Of a stretch of DNA of 59,979 nucleotides, positions 36,716 to 46,108 are shown one piece after another. This DNA comes from JAAYAY01 sp964429355 (GTDB lineage Bacteria > Planctomycetota > Planctomycetia > Pirellulales > Thermoguttaceae). The stretch's first letter is position 1. Every line of letters begins with the position of its first letter. Position numbers and translations under genes: made by a program. The notes beneath the pieces are model-generated. The model saw only the letters and a list, made by a program, of their open reading frames with translations, did no database searches and had not been told where the DNA came from. The stretch is from assembly GCA_964429355.1 (NCBI GenBank), contig CAYSCH010000006.1, forward strand, positions 1 through 59,979, given 5' to 3'.

Positions 36716-37171
36716 TTACTCTTCCTTCTCGATCGTCCGCCTCCGCCCAGTGACCGTCAGACTGCACCGCGCCTCCTTGCAGTGCGACAGGTCGACCTGG
36801 CAGCAAAAACCGAGCGGCTCGAGCACGCGGCGGTAGAGAACATCGCAATGGCGGCAGTAGTCGTGATAGGGTTCGACGTGCTCCAGTTCGATGAGCCGGG
36901 CCATCGACGGGCAGCGGTGCATGACAATGCGAAACTCGCCGGCCTCCTCGTCCAGTTCCATGGTGAAATCGGCCGCCTCTTCGTTCAGCGTATGGCTCCA
37001 ATAGGTCCAGCAGCCACGAATACCCTCCTTCTCCACGGCACTCTTGAGGTTGCCGAGGAACGCATCGGAAAGATACTCCCAGAACCGCACCACGGCCTCC
37101 GGGCCGCCCCGCGACTCCAGAAATTTGAACAACTCGCTGTAGGCCGGGATGAATTCGGTGCACGAGATCAT
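36716..37171 (-). CDS. ATC-hydrolase-like protein (PF14196 type), cysteine-rich
   Basis: A 151-residue cytoplasmic protein. The C-terminal half, MHRCPSMARLIELEHVEPYH then DYCRHCDVLYRRVLEPLGF and C...ARCSLTV, has the Cys-Pro, Tyr-Cys and final Cys pattern of the L-2-amino-thiazoline-4-carboxylate hydrolase family, whose characterised member makes S-carbamoyl-cysteine or cysteine precursors. Most PF14196 members are not characterised. It overlaps the end of the upstream paralogue by 4 bases. Family assigned from pattern recall. Confidence 0.6.
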   Translation of the reverse strand: MISCTEFIPAYSELFKFLESRGGPEAVVRFWEYLSDAFLGNLKSAVEKEGIRGCWTYWSHTLNEEAADFTMELDEEAGEFRIVMHRCPSMARLIELEHVEPYHDYCRHCDVLYRRVLEPLGFCCQVDLSHCKEARCSLTVTGRRRTIEKEE

Positions 37172-37659
37172 GAGTCCCTCCGATAGAACCGCTGCACACT
37201 CCGTCCGGTTTCCTCTTCGTACGCCACCAGTTCCGCCGCAAAGGGTGTTCCCTCACAAATGGCCTGATTCACGCTCTCCGTTGTCTCCCGAAACAGCCGG
37301 GCCACCGAATACCCATGCTCCCGCATGTGCATGACGGCCGGACAAGCCTCAACCTCGATTCGCAGCTCGCTCGCCGACCGTTCGAATCGCACGGCGCCTC
37401 CTTCGATCTCATAGACCTTGCGAAAATGCTCCTCCAGGGCAATCAGGCCGCGATCGGCCAGCGAATGGGTGAGGGGCGAGTAGAACGCGCGGGCGAATTG
37501 CCGGAGGTACTGACGCACGGCCTCGTCGCCGTAAGTCTCGTGCAGATACTCGATCCCCGCACTCAGCGCACCGTGAAAATCCTTGTGCAGGTAGGCGTTG
37601 TCGCTCGCCGCCCGATGCATGATCTCGCTGGCCATAGTAAAAAGCGCCTCATGCCTCAA
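37168..37659 (-). CDS. paralogous ATC-hydrolase-like protein lacking most cysteines
   Basis: A 163-residue protein with the same architecture as its downstream neighbour: a helical N-terminal half with LHETYGDEAVRQYLRQFARA and a C-terminal half opening with ACPAVMHMREHG. The later cysteines of the neighbour are absent, so it may be a non-catalytic partner of a heteromer. The frame begins with TTG overlapping the ceramidase-like stop (TTGA); the ATG at 37635 is an alternative start. Confidence 0.6.
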   Translation of the reverse strand: MRHEALFTMASEIMHRAASDNAYLHKDFHGALSAGIEYLHETYGDEAVRQYLRQFARAFYSPLTHSLADRGLIALEEHFRKVYEIEGGAVRFERSASELRIEVEACPAVMHMREHGYSVARLFRETTESVNQAICEGTPFAAELVAYEEETGRSVQRFYRRDS

Positions 37660-39002
37660 AAGAGCTGTTTCAGCAGTCTGACGGCCGCTTCCACCAGCCG
37701 CTCGGCCGAACCGGGTTCGTAAAAGGTGCTGCCGACCGTCGTTTCGTACCCTCCCTGCTCGAAGGCCGTCCGTGTGGGCAGGTAGCCGATGGCGTCGTTG
37801 CAGAGCCCGGCCACGAGCGTGTGACGGGTGGGCGACCGGCGCTTGATCTCCATTCCCACCTCGCAGAAGGTCTCGCCGGGGATCCCGACGATGGCCGCAT
37901 CGCCGATCCGCATCACCATGACCTCCACCGGATCCGGTTCATCCTCAACGCGGGCCATCTCCAGGCGAAGGCGGGCGAAGTAGGCGTCGGGCAGGCCGTC
38001 GACCTGGCCTCCGGGCGGACTGGTTTGAGCCTTTTCAAGGACCTGTTCGCACCACTGCTGCTCCGCGGGGCTGATTTTGAGGCGTTGGAGCAGGACGTGC
38101 TCCCGTGCAACCCTCACACAGGCAGCCGAGAGCGGCTCGGCCGCGTCGATCGCCCGTTGGGCCGATGCTGCCAGCAGGTTGCCTACGCGTTCCGCCATTT
38201 CATAGCCACGGCCCTGGCCCAGATCGCGGTAGTCGACGTGGTTCACGTCGCCGCAGCAGCCGTTGAGAAACAGGCAGGCCGCACCCTCGCCGAGCGACTG
38301 CGACAGGGCGTTTCTGAGATATCCGGGATAGTCGGCCGAGTAAAGCCAGTTGTCGCCGGCCAGGATCGCCGGATGGAGACCGAAGTGGACCAGGGCGGTC
38401 CTCGGCATCCCGCTGCGTCCGACCGTCAGGCAGACCATTTCCGGATCGGTCGGCCCCCACTCTCCGGCGACTTGCTCCACATCGAAGCCCGGCTGCAGGG
38501 CCTCCCAGTTCATCTGGGTCGTGCCGTCGCGGCGCCGCAATCGGCGATTGAAGGATACCCGGTTTTCGGTCGCGTGCCCCACGCCGAGGGATGCCTCTTC
38601 GAGCCGCCGGTTGGCCTCGATCACGGCCGAGGCGGCCTGGCGGAGAAATGTCTCGATCGCGCCCCAATGGGGCGCCACTTCGTTGGCCATGCCGAGCATT
38701 CCGCCGGCGGCTGGCCCGCTGTGTGTGTGGGTGGCGTGGACGAGGACATTTTGCGGTGGTACGTCGCAACCCGCTCCGATTGTCTCGCGAATGAGGGCCA
38801 CGTTTTCCCGCGCGAGCATGCAGTTATCGACCGCCAGCAGCCCGGCCTTGGCACCGAGTTCGTCGGCAAACACGATCGCGTGGGCCCACAAGGGATCGTG
38901 CGTACCCCGGGCCGAGTAGTCATCGCGGAAGTTGCCCATGAGCGGGAGCCCCGGCGGGGGAGTGATATCGACGCTGCCCGTGCCGACTCGCAAACTGGAC
39001 AT
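37656..39002 (-). CDS. neutral/alkaline non-lysosomal ceramidase-like hydrolase
   Basis: A 448-residue product matching the N-terminal domain of neutral ceramidases, zinc amidases that free fatty acid from ceramide. Blocks seen are GTGSVDITPPPGLPLMG, VLVHATHTHSGPAAGG (zinc ligands), LHPAILAGDNWLYSADYPGY and FLNGCCGDVNHVD. No signal peptide and no C-terminal immunoglobulin-like domain, so it is probably cytoplasmic with a different amide substrate. First gene of the operon ceramidase-like, two ATC-hydrolase-like, dehydrogenase, dipeptidase. Divergent from the desulfidase gene, 64 bases between starts. Confidence 0.85.
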   Translation of the reverse strand: MSSLRVGTGSVDITPPPGLPLMGNFRDDYSARGTHDPLWAHAIVFADELGAKAGLLAVDNCMLARENVALIRETIGAGCDVPPQNVLVHATHTHSGPAAGGMLGMANEVAPHWGAIETFLRQAASAVIEANRRLEEASLGVGHATENRVSFNRRLRRRDGTTQMNWEALQPGFDVEQVAGEWGPTDPEMVCLTVGRSGMPRTALVHFGLHPAILAGDNWLYSADYPGYLRNALSQSLGEGAACLFLNGCCGDVNHVDYRDLGQGRGYEMAERVGNLLAASAQRAIDAAEPLSAACVRVAREHVLLQRLKISPAEQQWCEQVLEKAQTSPPGGQVDGLPDAYFARLRLEMARVEDEPDPVEVMVMRIGDAAIVGIPGETFCEVGMEIKRRSPTRHTLVAGLCNDAIGYLPTRTAFEQGGYETTVGSTFYEPGSAERLVEAAVRLLKQLF

Positions 39003-39066
39003 GGTGGTTCTCTACCCTGGAGCGGAATGATACACTGCCTATCAACGTAGCGAAGGATACTGCGGT

Positions 39067-40392
39067 GTGCCAGTACCGGTCCAAGGAACGACGATTGTGA
39101 GTCTGTTGAAAGAGGTGTTTGCCAACGAGGTCTATCCGGCGTTCGGATGCACCGAGCCGATCTCCTGTGCCTATGCGGCGGCGCTTGCGGCGGCCGAGCT
39201 GGGCGAGCCTGTGGAGCGGTTGACACTCAAGGTCGACGCTGGGACTTATAAGAATGGGGCCGCGGTCATCGTGCCGCGGAGCGGCGGAGCGAAGGGCAAC
39301 CTGATCGCCGCTGTGCTCGGTGCGGTCCTCGCCAGGCCCGACGCAAAACTGCTCTTGCTGCAGGATGTGACGGCCGAGATCCTGGAACGTGCCCACTGTT
39401 TGATCCAGGCGGGTGGCTGCCGGATCGAGTGCGCCGGCGACGCCACGGATTTCCACGTGGATGCCATGGTCGCAGGCAGCCGGCACACGGCCCGTTGTGT
39501 GCTGGCCGGTGGCCACATCACGATCGAGCGCATCGAGAAGGACGGCCATCTCGTCTTTCAGGCGGAGACTTCGGCGATGCAGGCACCGGGACTGGGCTAT
39601 CGCCAGGAGCTTCGGCAGATGGCCATGGCCGACGTGCTTGAACTGGCCGAGAGGACCGACGAAGACGACCTGGCTTTTCTTCGCCGGGGAGTGGAGATGA
39701 ACCTGGCCATGTCGGAATGGGGCTTTGAGGTGGGTGGAACCGCCTACCAGCTTCGTCTCATGCAACGGGAGGCGTTTCTTGCCGACGACATGTTCTTCCG
39801 CACGAAACTCCGCGTGGCATCCGCCGTCGATGCCCGGATGGCCGGGATGAACCAGGCGGTGATGACCTCCGGCGGCTCGGGGAACCAGGGCCTGGTCGCC
39901 ATCCTGACCCCCTATATTGTCGGCCGTGAGATGGGCGTCGATGCGGACCAGATTCTGAAAAGCGTCGCCGTGGCCCACCTGGTCAATGCCTACATCAAGT
40001 GTTTCCTGGGAGAGATTTCCGTCATCTGTGGATGCGCGATGGCAGCCGGGATTGCATCGGCCACCGCCATCGTCTACCAGCAGGCCGGAATCGACATCCA
40101 GCGGATCACGCTGGCGGTCAACAATGTGATTGGCGACCTGAGCGGCCTGGTCTGCGACGGTGCCAAGCCGGGCTGTGCGATGAAGGCCATCACGGCCGTT
40201 GATACGGCGATCCGATCGGCACTGATGGCCCTGAAGGGATTCGGCCTGACGGCCGACGACGGGCTCGTCGGGCAGACGGTCGAGCTGTCGCTGGGTAATC
40301 TTGGCCGTCTCACGCTGGAAGGAATGTTCCGAGTGGACCCAACCATGCTCACCATTCTCCAGGACAAGGCCGCCGGTAGCGGCAAGGCGTGA
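39067..40392 (+). CDS. L-cysteine desulfidase/L-serine dehydratase-like (CyuA/YhaM, UPF0597)
   Basis: A 441-residue cytoplasmic Fe-S enzyme family that removes sulfide and ammonia from L-cysteine to give pyruvate. Hallmarks are FGCTEPISCAYAAA at about residues 26-40 (cluster cysteine), MTSGGSGNQGLVAILTP, IKCFLGEISVICGCAMAAG and LVCDGAKPGCAMK. The GTG at 39067 is the start. Divergent from the ceramidase-like operon with a 64-base gap, so the two may share control. Exact substrate (cysteine, serine or an analogue) is not determined by sequence. Confidence 0.88.
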   Translation: MPVPVQGTTIVSLLKEVFANEVYPAFGCTEPISCAYAAALAAAELGEPVERLTLKVDAGTYKNGAAVIVPRSGGAKGNLIAAVLGAVLARPDAKLLLLQDVTAEILERAHCLIQAGGCRIECAGDATDFHVDAMVAGSRHTARCVLAGGHITIERIEKDGHLVFQAETSAMQAPGLGYRQELRQMAMADVLELAERTDEDDLAFLRRGVEMNLAMSEWGFEVGGTAYQLRLMQREAFLADDMFFRTKLRVASAVDARMAGMNQAVMTSGGSGNQGLVAILTPYIVGREMGVDADQILKSVAVAHLVNAYIKCFLGEISVICGCAMAAGIASATAIVYQQAGIDIQRITLAVNNVIGDLSGLVCDGAKPGCAMKAITAVDTAIRSALMALKGFGLTADDGLVGQTVELSLGNLGRLTLEGMFRVDPTMLTILQDKAAGSGKA

Positions 40393-40498
40393 GCGGTGGC
40401 AGAGGAAGGATGGAATAACGGCCTTGCCTTCCTGCAGATTTCCTTGCTGCCCGTGGCGAGCCTCTACGGCAGGTAGCCCCAGACGCCCCACCTCGCCC

Positions 40499-42295
40499 TT
40501 ACTTCGTCGACAGACGGATCACGCCGTCCCAATCGTCGGGCGCGGTGCGGTTGTGCTGGGCAATGTAGACCATGAGAAAATCGCTCACACGGTCTTCCGT
40601 CGGGATGCGGCGAAGCAGATCGTAGGCCTTGGGCCAGTCGCCGGCGAGAAATGCGTCCAGGGCGGTTTCACTCGTTGCCAGGTGCTGATTGCTCAACTGG
40701 GGGAACCGGTCCTCGGGGGGCAGCAATTCGCTCACCTCGATCGCAACGTCAATTCCGTACGGCGATACCCGGGCGATCCGGCGAACCCGGGCGACCTCCG
40801 CCGGTACCAGGCGCCTGACGGCCTGGGCCGTGACCTCATCCAGCAGGATTGGCGCCTGGAGCACCTTGGTCATCCCCTCCAGCCGCGAGGCCAGGTTCAC
40901 GACCGGCCCAAACACGGTCACCTTCACCTGGTCGACCGTGCCTATTTTGCCGGCGACGGCCTGGCCTGTGGCGATGCCGACCCCCGCATTGAAACCCACC
41001 AGGGAGCCCGATCCGCGAGCAGCCGATTCAAACTTGTCGCGAATCGCCAGCGCCGCCCGGCACGTTTTGAGCACATCGTCGTCCGACTTGATCGGCCAGC
41101 CCCAGAAGCCCATGGCCGCATCGCCCTGAAAGTCGCCAATGACTCCCCCTTCGTTCAGAATCTGGTTGGTCATCACGCCCAGCGCCTCACTCACCCGATC
41201 GAGCAGGTCGAGGAGCTTGTCGGCCGAGCGTTGCGACTCGCGAGAGAATCCTCGCAAATCGCAGAACAGTACCGAGACTTCTGTCTGCCGCGGCGTCAGG
41301 ACCAACTCGGGATCTTCGACCGAGAGCGTATTGAGAACCACTGGCGAGAAGAACTGGCTCAGGGCGGTATGCCGATGCTGCAATCGCCGCATTTCGAGGA
41401 GACTGGTGGCCACCATAGCCACCAGTTCCGTGAACTTGACATCTTCTCGCAGATCGGAAGGATCGCTGGAACTGGGCAGTGCGGCCGGATCGTGATGGAA
41501 CCTGCCGGCCAGGTAGAGGGCCCAGGCGGGACTGCCGGAACCGCGAAGCGGCGTGCAAAACGCCCAGTCGAAATTTCCCCTCGCCGTGAACGGCTGGGGT
41601 GCATTCGACTCGGTTCCTTCCCACACATGGAGGATACTCTGCCTCTGGCGCGTCGCTTCGAGAATCAGCCGTTCACTCGGGCGAAAGTCGTCCTGGGCCA
41701 CTCGGCGCTGGTCCCAATGGAGCACTCGCACGTCAATAGGGTGATCGCGTCTGGTCCCGGCGGCGTCTCGTTCGGTCGTCACCACGGCAGCCGTTTCCGT
41801 CCGCGGCACGCCGGCAAGGAGCATGCTCACCAGCCGAACGCACAGCTCCTGATCATCGGTTGCGCCGGAAATCACCTCCGGAAGGCGGCTGAGAATCTCC
41901 AGCCGGTGATCGGGATTGCGAAAGGCGATCTCCTTGAGATACTGGGAACTGAACGCCTGTTGCTGGACCGGCATGGGCGCATCGGCGGCTACGTCGGCCC
42001 GCTGGACGGTGAGCGTGAAGCTCGTCTCGCCGATCACGAAATGTTCGCCCGGCTGCAACGTCACCGCCTCGCACGGCCGGCCGCGAAAATAGAGCGAATT
42101 CTGCACTTCGCCAAGTTGTGTCACCGTCAATTGGCTGCCGTTCCACACCAGTTCGGCATGACGCCGCGATATGTGCGGATCCCACGGAACGGCCCAATTG
42201 CCGGCGGCTCGCCCCAGTGTCACCGGATCTCCTTCCGGCAGCACACGGCGCCAACGGTGCGAGGACTGCTCACCTTGTGCGATCAGGTCTGCCAT
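40499..42295 (-). CDS. FHA-GAF-class III adenylate/guanylate cyclase
   Basis: The ATG at 42295, with GGGAGG 7 bases upstream, gives 598 residues. The FHA domain (about 20-105) shows VTLGRAAGN and DPHISRRHAEL, a phosphothreonine-reading fold. A GAF-like domain spans about 140-320. The class III cyclase domain (about 345-520) has VSVLFCDLRGFSRES with a metal Asp, GDFQGDAAMGFWG with the second Asp, and VFGPVVNLASRLEG. A short C-terminal tail follows. Soluble. It starts 30 bases downstream of the kinase gene and is co-transcribed, so FHA probably reads a kinase-added phosphate. ATP versus GTP preference is not called. Confidence 0.88.
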   Translation of the reverse strand: MADLIAQGEQSSHRWRRVLPEGDPVTLGRAAGNWAVPWDPHISRRHAELVWNGSQLTVTQLGEVQNSLYFRGRPCEAVTLQPGEHFVIGETSFTLTVQRADVAADAPMPVQQQAFSSQYLKEIAFRNPDHRLEILSRLPEVISGATDDQELCVRLVSMLLAGVPRTETAAVVTTERDAAGTRRDHPIDVRVLHWDQRRVAQDDFRPSERLILEATRQRQSILHVWEGTESNAPQPFTARGNFDWAFCTPLRGSGSPAWALYLAGRFHHDPAALPSSSDPSDLREDVKFTELVAMVATSLLEMRRLQHRHTALSQFFSPVVLNTLSVEDPELVLTPRQTEVSVLFCDLRGFSRESQRSADKLLDLLDRVSEALGVMTNQILNEGGVIGDFQGDAAMGFWGWPIKSDDDVLKTCRAALAIRDKFESAARGSGSLVGFNAGVGIATGQAVAGKIGTVDQVKVTVFGPVVNLASRLEGMTKVLQAPILLDEVTAQAVRRLVPAEVARVRRIARVSPYGIDVAIEVSELLPPEDRFPQLSNQHLATSETALDAFLAGDWPKAYDLLRRIPTEDRVSDFLMVYIAQHNRTAPDDWDGVIRLSTK

Positions 42296-42325
42296 CGGCA
42301 CGCCTCCCACACGCAACGGTGTGTC

Positions 42326-44473
42326 TCATTTCCTATCCTTCGTTGGCGATCGACGAGACGAGCCGGCACTGGTGCCCGGCGTCTCCGAATCGGAGACCCA
42401 GACTGCGGCTCCCCGTGCCGATCCGCCCTGCTCCAAGAGCCGGTAAGCAACCCCCCAGAGCCCGAGCAGCACGACGGCCACCATCGCCAGGGCACGCCAG
42501 CCGTAGGCGATCAGACCGGACCGCAAATCGCCCAGCGTCGACCCGATGGCCTTGTCGTACGATTCCTGGACAATCACCACCCAGTCCGTGCCGCGCGCCG
42601 GAAACTTGACCTCCGCCGTCTCGGCCAGCCAGCGCCCCCGATATGCGGCGTCGACCTCGCCCACCGGGTCGCGGTAGACGGCCTTCCGCACCAGCGTATT
42701 CGGAAACTGTTGATCGTCAATCAGGAGCCTGCGGGCCGGTGCCGAGTTGGCTGGCCGGCCGGTTGACTGACTGTGCATCACCGGGTGGTCGAGAATGTGG
42801 CCCGGTATCTTCGGCCTCGGCCGTTCTGCAAGCACCGCAAACTGGCTCACCGAGTCCGCTTCGACCGGTTCCACCAGATCCCCGATCCCCACCGTCAGGC
42901 CGCCGATACCGAGAAACGCTTTCTCCTCGTCGGCACTGTAGATGGGAGTCGATATGGCCACGTTCCAGATCCCGGTTGCCTCGCTCTGATAAGCCGCTGC
43001 CGGCCCGCTCTGCGTGATGTGCCGATCGGTCGGCAAACGCTCGTTCAGGTCGAGATTCGTCGGCCCCCCATGGAAGTACGATCGCGACGCGTAACAGCGG
43101 CCAACCGTGATTGGATCGGGGGATCGAGCAACCTGAACACCACGAACATCGGTCAGAAACCAACTGTTCACCTTTCCATTGGCCCTCGACTCGGCGGGCA
43201 CCGCCGCCTCCAGGGCCGCCTGGAGCGCACGGCGCTGTGGATGCTCCCGAAATTGCTCCAGCAGCGGCTTCAATTGCTCTTCTGATGCGTCCGGATCGCT
43301 CAGTTGTCGCGAAAGTTCGTTCAGCTCCGGATCGTTGCACATGCGAACGAACTCGCGGCGCAACGGATCGGAGGCAATCATGGTTTCAATCGTACGACAT
43401 CGCCGGTCGACGCCGGCAGCCACCGCCTTGGCGATCGATTGAGCGGCGAACCGATTCGTTTTGAGCGCCTGGGCCAGCAATTCCTCTTCCGAACTCTGAA
43501 GGACACGATTGAAGCCCGTCCAGGCAAACATGGAAACCACCAGAAGCACGAGAGCCGGTCCAAACGTGCCCAGCAGCATCACCGGACGACGTGCATGCCG
43601 GACATCCCGCGCATCGAGCGCGTCGAGCACGGACTGAACATTTGCAAATCTCTTCTTGGGATCCGGCGCCAAACACCGCTCGATAATCTCGGCCAGGGAG
43701 CGGTCGACCCCCCGCACGTGCCGATGGGCCGTCGGAACGGCGCCATGGCGAACGATCCTTCGATACTCGGCCAAACGCTCGCTGAAGTCATCGATCTCGT
43801 CCAGCCGTGCAAAGACTTCCTCGTCGCGGTGAGGGGGGCTGCCGGTGAGCATGCAGTAGAGCAGGGCCCCAAGGGCGTAGACGTCCCAGCGAACGTCGGG
43901 TACCGCCTCGAGACTTGCCTGCTCGGGCGGCATGTAGAACAGGGTGCCCAGGGCGGGCGTCTGCTCGTGAGACAGACGAGACTGCCCGAAATCTGCCAGC
44001 CTCGGCTTGTTGTCCTGGTCGAGGAGCACGTTCCCCGGCTTCAGATCGCAATGAAGCACTCCTTTGCCATGGGCATGAATCAGCCCCACCGCGACCTCTC
44101 GAAATATGCTGATCGCCTCGGAGCAAGTGAGCGGCTCTTTGTGCAGCCGATCTGCCAGCGATCCTTTCGAAAGATACTCCATTACGTAATATGGGGGATC
44201 TGCATCCCAGCCTACGCCGATCAACTGCACTACGTGACGATCGGCAAACAGAAACGTCAGTTTCTCTACCTCTCGGGAAAGAAGAGACCAGTCCAACCCC
44301 CCTCGATGGGCATAGAACTTGATGGCCACGCGCCGGCCTGTGTTGCCCTGAAGAGCGCACCAGACCTCGCCAAACGCCCCCGTGCCAAGAAGCTGCTCCA
44401 GTTCGTAGCCAGGAACATGGGTCGGTGGTCTCACCGCCTGCAAACTCCGCTGCCGGGCACGCCGTAAATTCAT
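42326..44473 (-). CDS. Ser/Thr protein kinase with transmembrane and extracytoplasmic sensor region
   Basis: The ATG at 44473 gives 715 residues. The kinase domain (about 20-280) has GTGAFGEVW, VAIKFY, GVLHCDLKPGNVLL and ADFGQS; the HCD form of the HRD motif is slightly unusual. A membrane helix follows (about 300-325, MLLGTFGPALVLLVVSMFAW). The extracytoplasmic region (about 326-665) has a dCache-like look (GRCYASRSYFHGG, GIWNVAISTPIYS, EKAFLGIGGLTV). A second helix near 670-695 ends the sensor. A 10-N run at 44494-44503 lies just upstream, so a longer N-terminus cannot be excluded and the ribosome-binding site is hidden. Operon with the FHA cyclase. Confidence 0.9.
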   Translation of the reverse strand: MNLRRARQRSLQAVRPPTHVPGYELEQLLGTGAFGEVWCALQGNTGRRVAIKFYAHRGGLDWSLLSREVEKLTFLFADRHVVQLIGVGWDADPPYYVMEYLSKGSLADRLHKEPLTCSEAISIFREVAVGLIHAHGKGVLHCDLKPGNVLLDQDNKPRLADFGQSRLSHEQTPALGTLFYMPPEQASLEAVPDVRWDVYALGALLYCMLTGSPPHRDEEVFARLDEIDDFSERLAEYRRIVRHGAVPTAHRHVRGVDRSLAEIIERCLAPDPKKRFANVQSVLDALDARDVRHARRPVMLLGTFGPALVLLVVSMFAWTGFNRVLQSSEEELLAQALKTNRFAAQSIAKAVAAGVDRRCRTIETMIASDPLRREFVRMCNDPELNELSRQLSDPDASEEQLKPLLEQFREHPQRRALQAALEAAVPAESRANGKVNSWFLTDVRGVQVARSPDPITVGRCYASRSYFHGGPTNLDLNERLPTDRHITQSGPAAAYQSEATGIWNVAISTPIYSADEEKAFLGIGGLTVGIGDLVEPVEADSVSQFAVLAERPRPKIPGHILDHPVMHSQSTGRPANSAPARRLLIDDQQFPNTLVRKAVYRDPVGEVDAAYRGRWLAETAEVKFPARGTDWVVIVQESYDKAIGSTLGDLRSGLIAYGWRALAMVAVVLLGLWGVAYRLLEQGGSARGAAVWVSDSETPGTSAGSSRRSPTKDRK

Positions 44474-44493
44474 AATAAATAGGCTTGTCGGTT

Positions 44494-44503
44494 NNNNNNN
44501 NNN
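44494..44503. other. assembly gap (10 N)
   Basis: Ten Ns upstream of the kinase start codon, probably an unresolved or placeholder gap in the promoter region. Confidence 0.95.
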
Positions 44504-44603
44504 CACGGAGCTTCTGTTCTGGGTCCTGCGGTAGAGTGGGATCACCGTCCATTCCGCGATTATAGAGCAAGCGGACTCAAGAAAACCACTGTCGCCGTCT
44601 CAA

Positions 44604-44630
44604 TTCACGGCCAGCTCCAGAGGCCGTGAA
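44604..44630. repeat. 9-bp perfect inverted repeat (hairpin)
   Basis: TTCACGGCC (44604-44612) and GGCCGTGAA (44622-44630) pair perfectly around a 9-base loop. It lies upstream of the divergent kinase gene. No T-run follows, so an operator or structured leader is as likely as a terminator. Confidence 0.6.
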
Positions 44631-45045
44631 ACGACGCGGCTATCCGGAAACGCCTGTTCAGAAACGGGGATTGCTGCCCAGTTTCTTGTGACGAGCCGTT
44701 GAGTGAACAAGCTGCGGAGTGACCGTTTTCATTCCCCCACTGCCGGTGACTGCTCCCAGTAGTAATACGGTCCAAAAGTAAATACCCCTAATCGTGTTCC
44801 TGGCTAATTTGGGTGTCCCAACAAATGGACAGAAAATTCACACTGGATTGTCTTGGCATCCGAATACACAATGAGGTAAACTCATGGAACGGCAGGTATC
44901 GGCGTCCTCCGGGATCAGCAGCAACGCCGGCAACGTGGGGTGGTGTTTTGCCGAATAGTGGCTGCTGGGCGAGGGCGGTGGGATTGAGAGGCACCTGTCA
45001 CCGTGCTTCTTCAAGAGAGGATCGATAAGTGCGAGGTGGGGAACT

Positions 45046-45636
45046 ATGCCGCGCTACCTTCGGAGCGTACCTTCTTCTATTCGAGTCAATTTGCTGGACC
45101 AGGTTTTCGGACAATTGACGGTCATCGGTTACGGGGGTCGCCACAACGGGCAGACCATGTGGATCTGCCGATGCGAATGTGGCAACATAGGCGAGTATCA
45201 CGCCGGAAATTTGCGGGCCGGGCGGTCGTCCAAGTGCGTCGGCTGCCAACTCGATGTCCTGCAGCAGAGCAAAAAGAACTACAGCCACGGATACTCCAGT
45301 ACTTCCACCTACCGTGCCTGGACGGGAACCCGCCGCTACGGCCGTTGCCGTCGCTGGGAGAAGTTCGAGAATTTCCTCAGCGACATGGGGGAACGGCCCA
45401 AGAGGGCCTGTTTGATACGGGTTAATCGCAATCGCCCCTATTCCAAGTCGAACGCGGTCTGGCGCAGCCCCGCTGAAACGCTCAAGGAAGATATCGACCG
45501 GACTCTGGAAGCAATGATCTCTGCCGGAATCATTCGCCAGTGGCAGGTTCCCACCCATCGGCGCCGACTCCGCCAAATGACCCGGCAAGCGCGCTACCAG
45601 TTGCGAGCGACGCTCAGCAGGAGTCGTTCCCGTTAG
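45046..45636 (+). CDS. degenerate phage-type HNH-associated zinc-finger protein
   Basis: A 196-residue protein. The N-terminal half FGQLTVIGYGG, then WICRCECGNIGEYHAGNLRA and SSKCVGC is the four-cysteine zinc module typical of phage HNH/AP2-type endonucleases. The middle YRAWTGTRRYGRCRRWEKFE then NFLSDMGERPK matches the body of these proteins, but it is shortened and the expected D-R-x-D-N core reads LIRVNRNRPYSKSNAVW. The nuclease site is therefore degenerate. The tail is basic. Probably a decayed mobile-DNA relic or a DNA-binding protein derived from one. It stands alone. Confidence 0.65.
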   Translation: MPRYLRSVPSSIRVNLLDQVFGQLTVIGYGGRHNGQTMWICRCECGNIGEYHAGNLRAGRSSKCVGCQLDVLQQSKKNYSHGYSSTSTYRAWTGTRRYGRCRRWEKFENFLSDMGERPKRACLIRVNRNRPYSKSNAVWRSPAETLKEDIDRTLEAMISAGIIRQWQVPTHRRRLRQMTRQARYQLRATLSRSRSR

Positions 45637-46108
45637 TCCTCACGAACGTCTCCCTGGTTGCCCGATCACCCCTTGTTCAGAGGATCGCCCCCTGGCGTAG
45701 TCTCAAGATACGAGTGTTGGGCTGCGCGGTTGGGGTGAACTTGCGGCGAAGCCCCAGCATTTCTGGGTTCGAGCATCCACCGTTGCTCGCCATGGTCGGC
45801 TTTCCGACCCCGGGCATAGGTGTGCACAATCGGTGATTCGTCAAAGGCTTGAAAGCACTGCTGCGCTCGCGATCCCTTGAGGGAGTTCGTCGCCGCAGCC
45901 GACCCTTTTTCTCTATTTTCTCGATTTTCGCGCTGGAGCTGACATTGATTCTCCCGCCCATTCAACTAAAATGTCGCGGTTCATCTTGTGAGATTGGCGG
46001 AAGCGAACCGTCCAGTGGTGGGGATATGCGCGATCAAGCGATCCGCTTCGCTTCCACCCCCGGACAGGACCTCTCCTAAGACTTGAGAACTTCACAGACG
46101 AGTAGCTG
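45637..46108. other. intergenic region upstream of lysS
   Basis: 472 bp before lysS with no convincing ORF or RNA gene; expected to hold the lysS promoter. Confidence 0.5.

Larger units (their letters stand above)
44474..45045. other. intergenic region with N run and hairpin
   Basis: About 570 bp between divergent genes. It holds the N run at 44494-44503 and the hairpin at 44604-44630. No convincing ORF or RNA gene. Confidence 0.5.
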
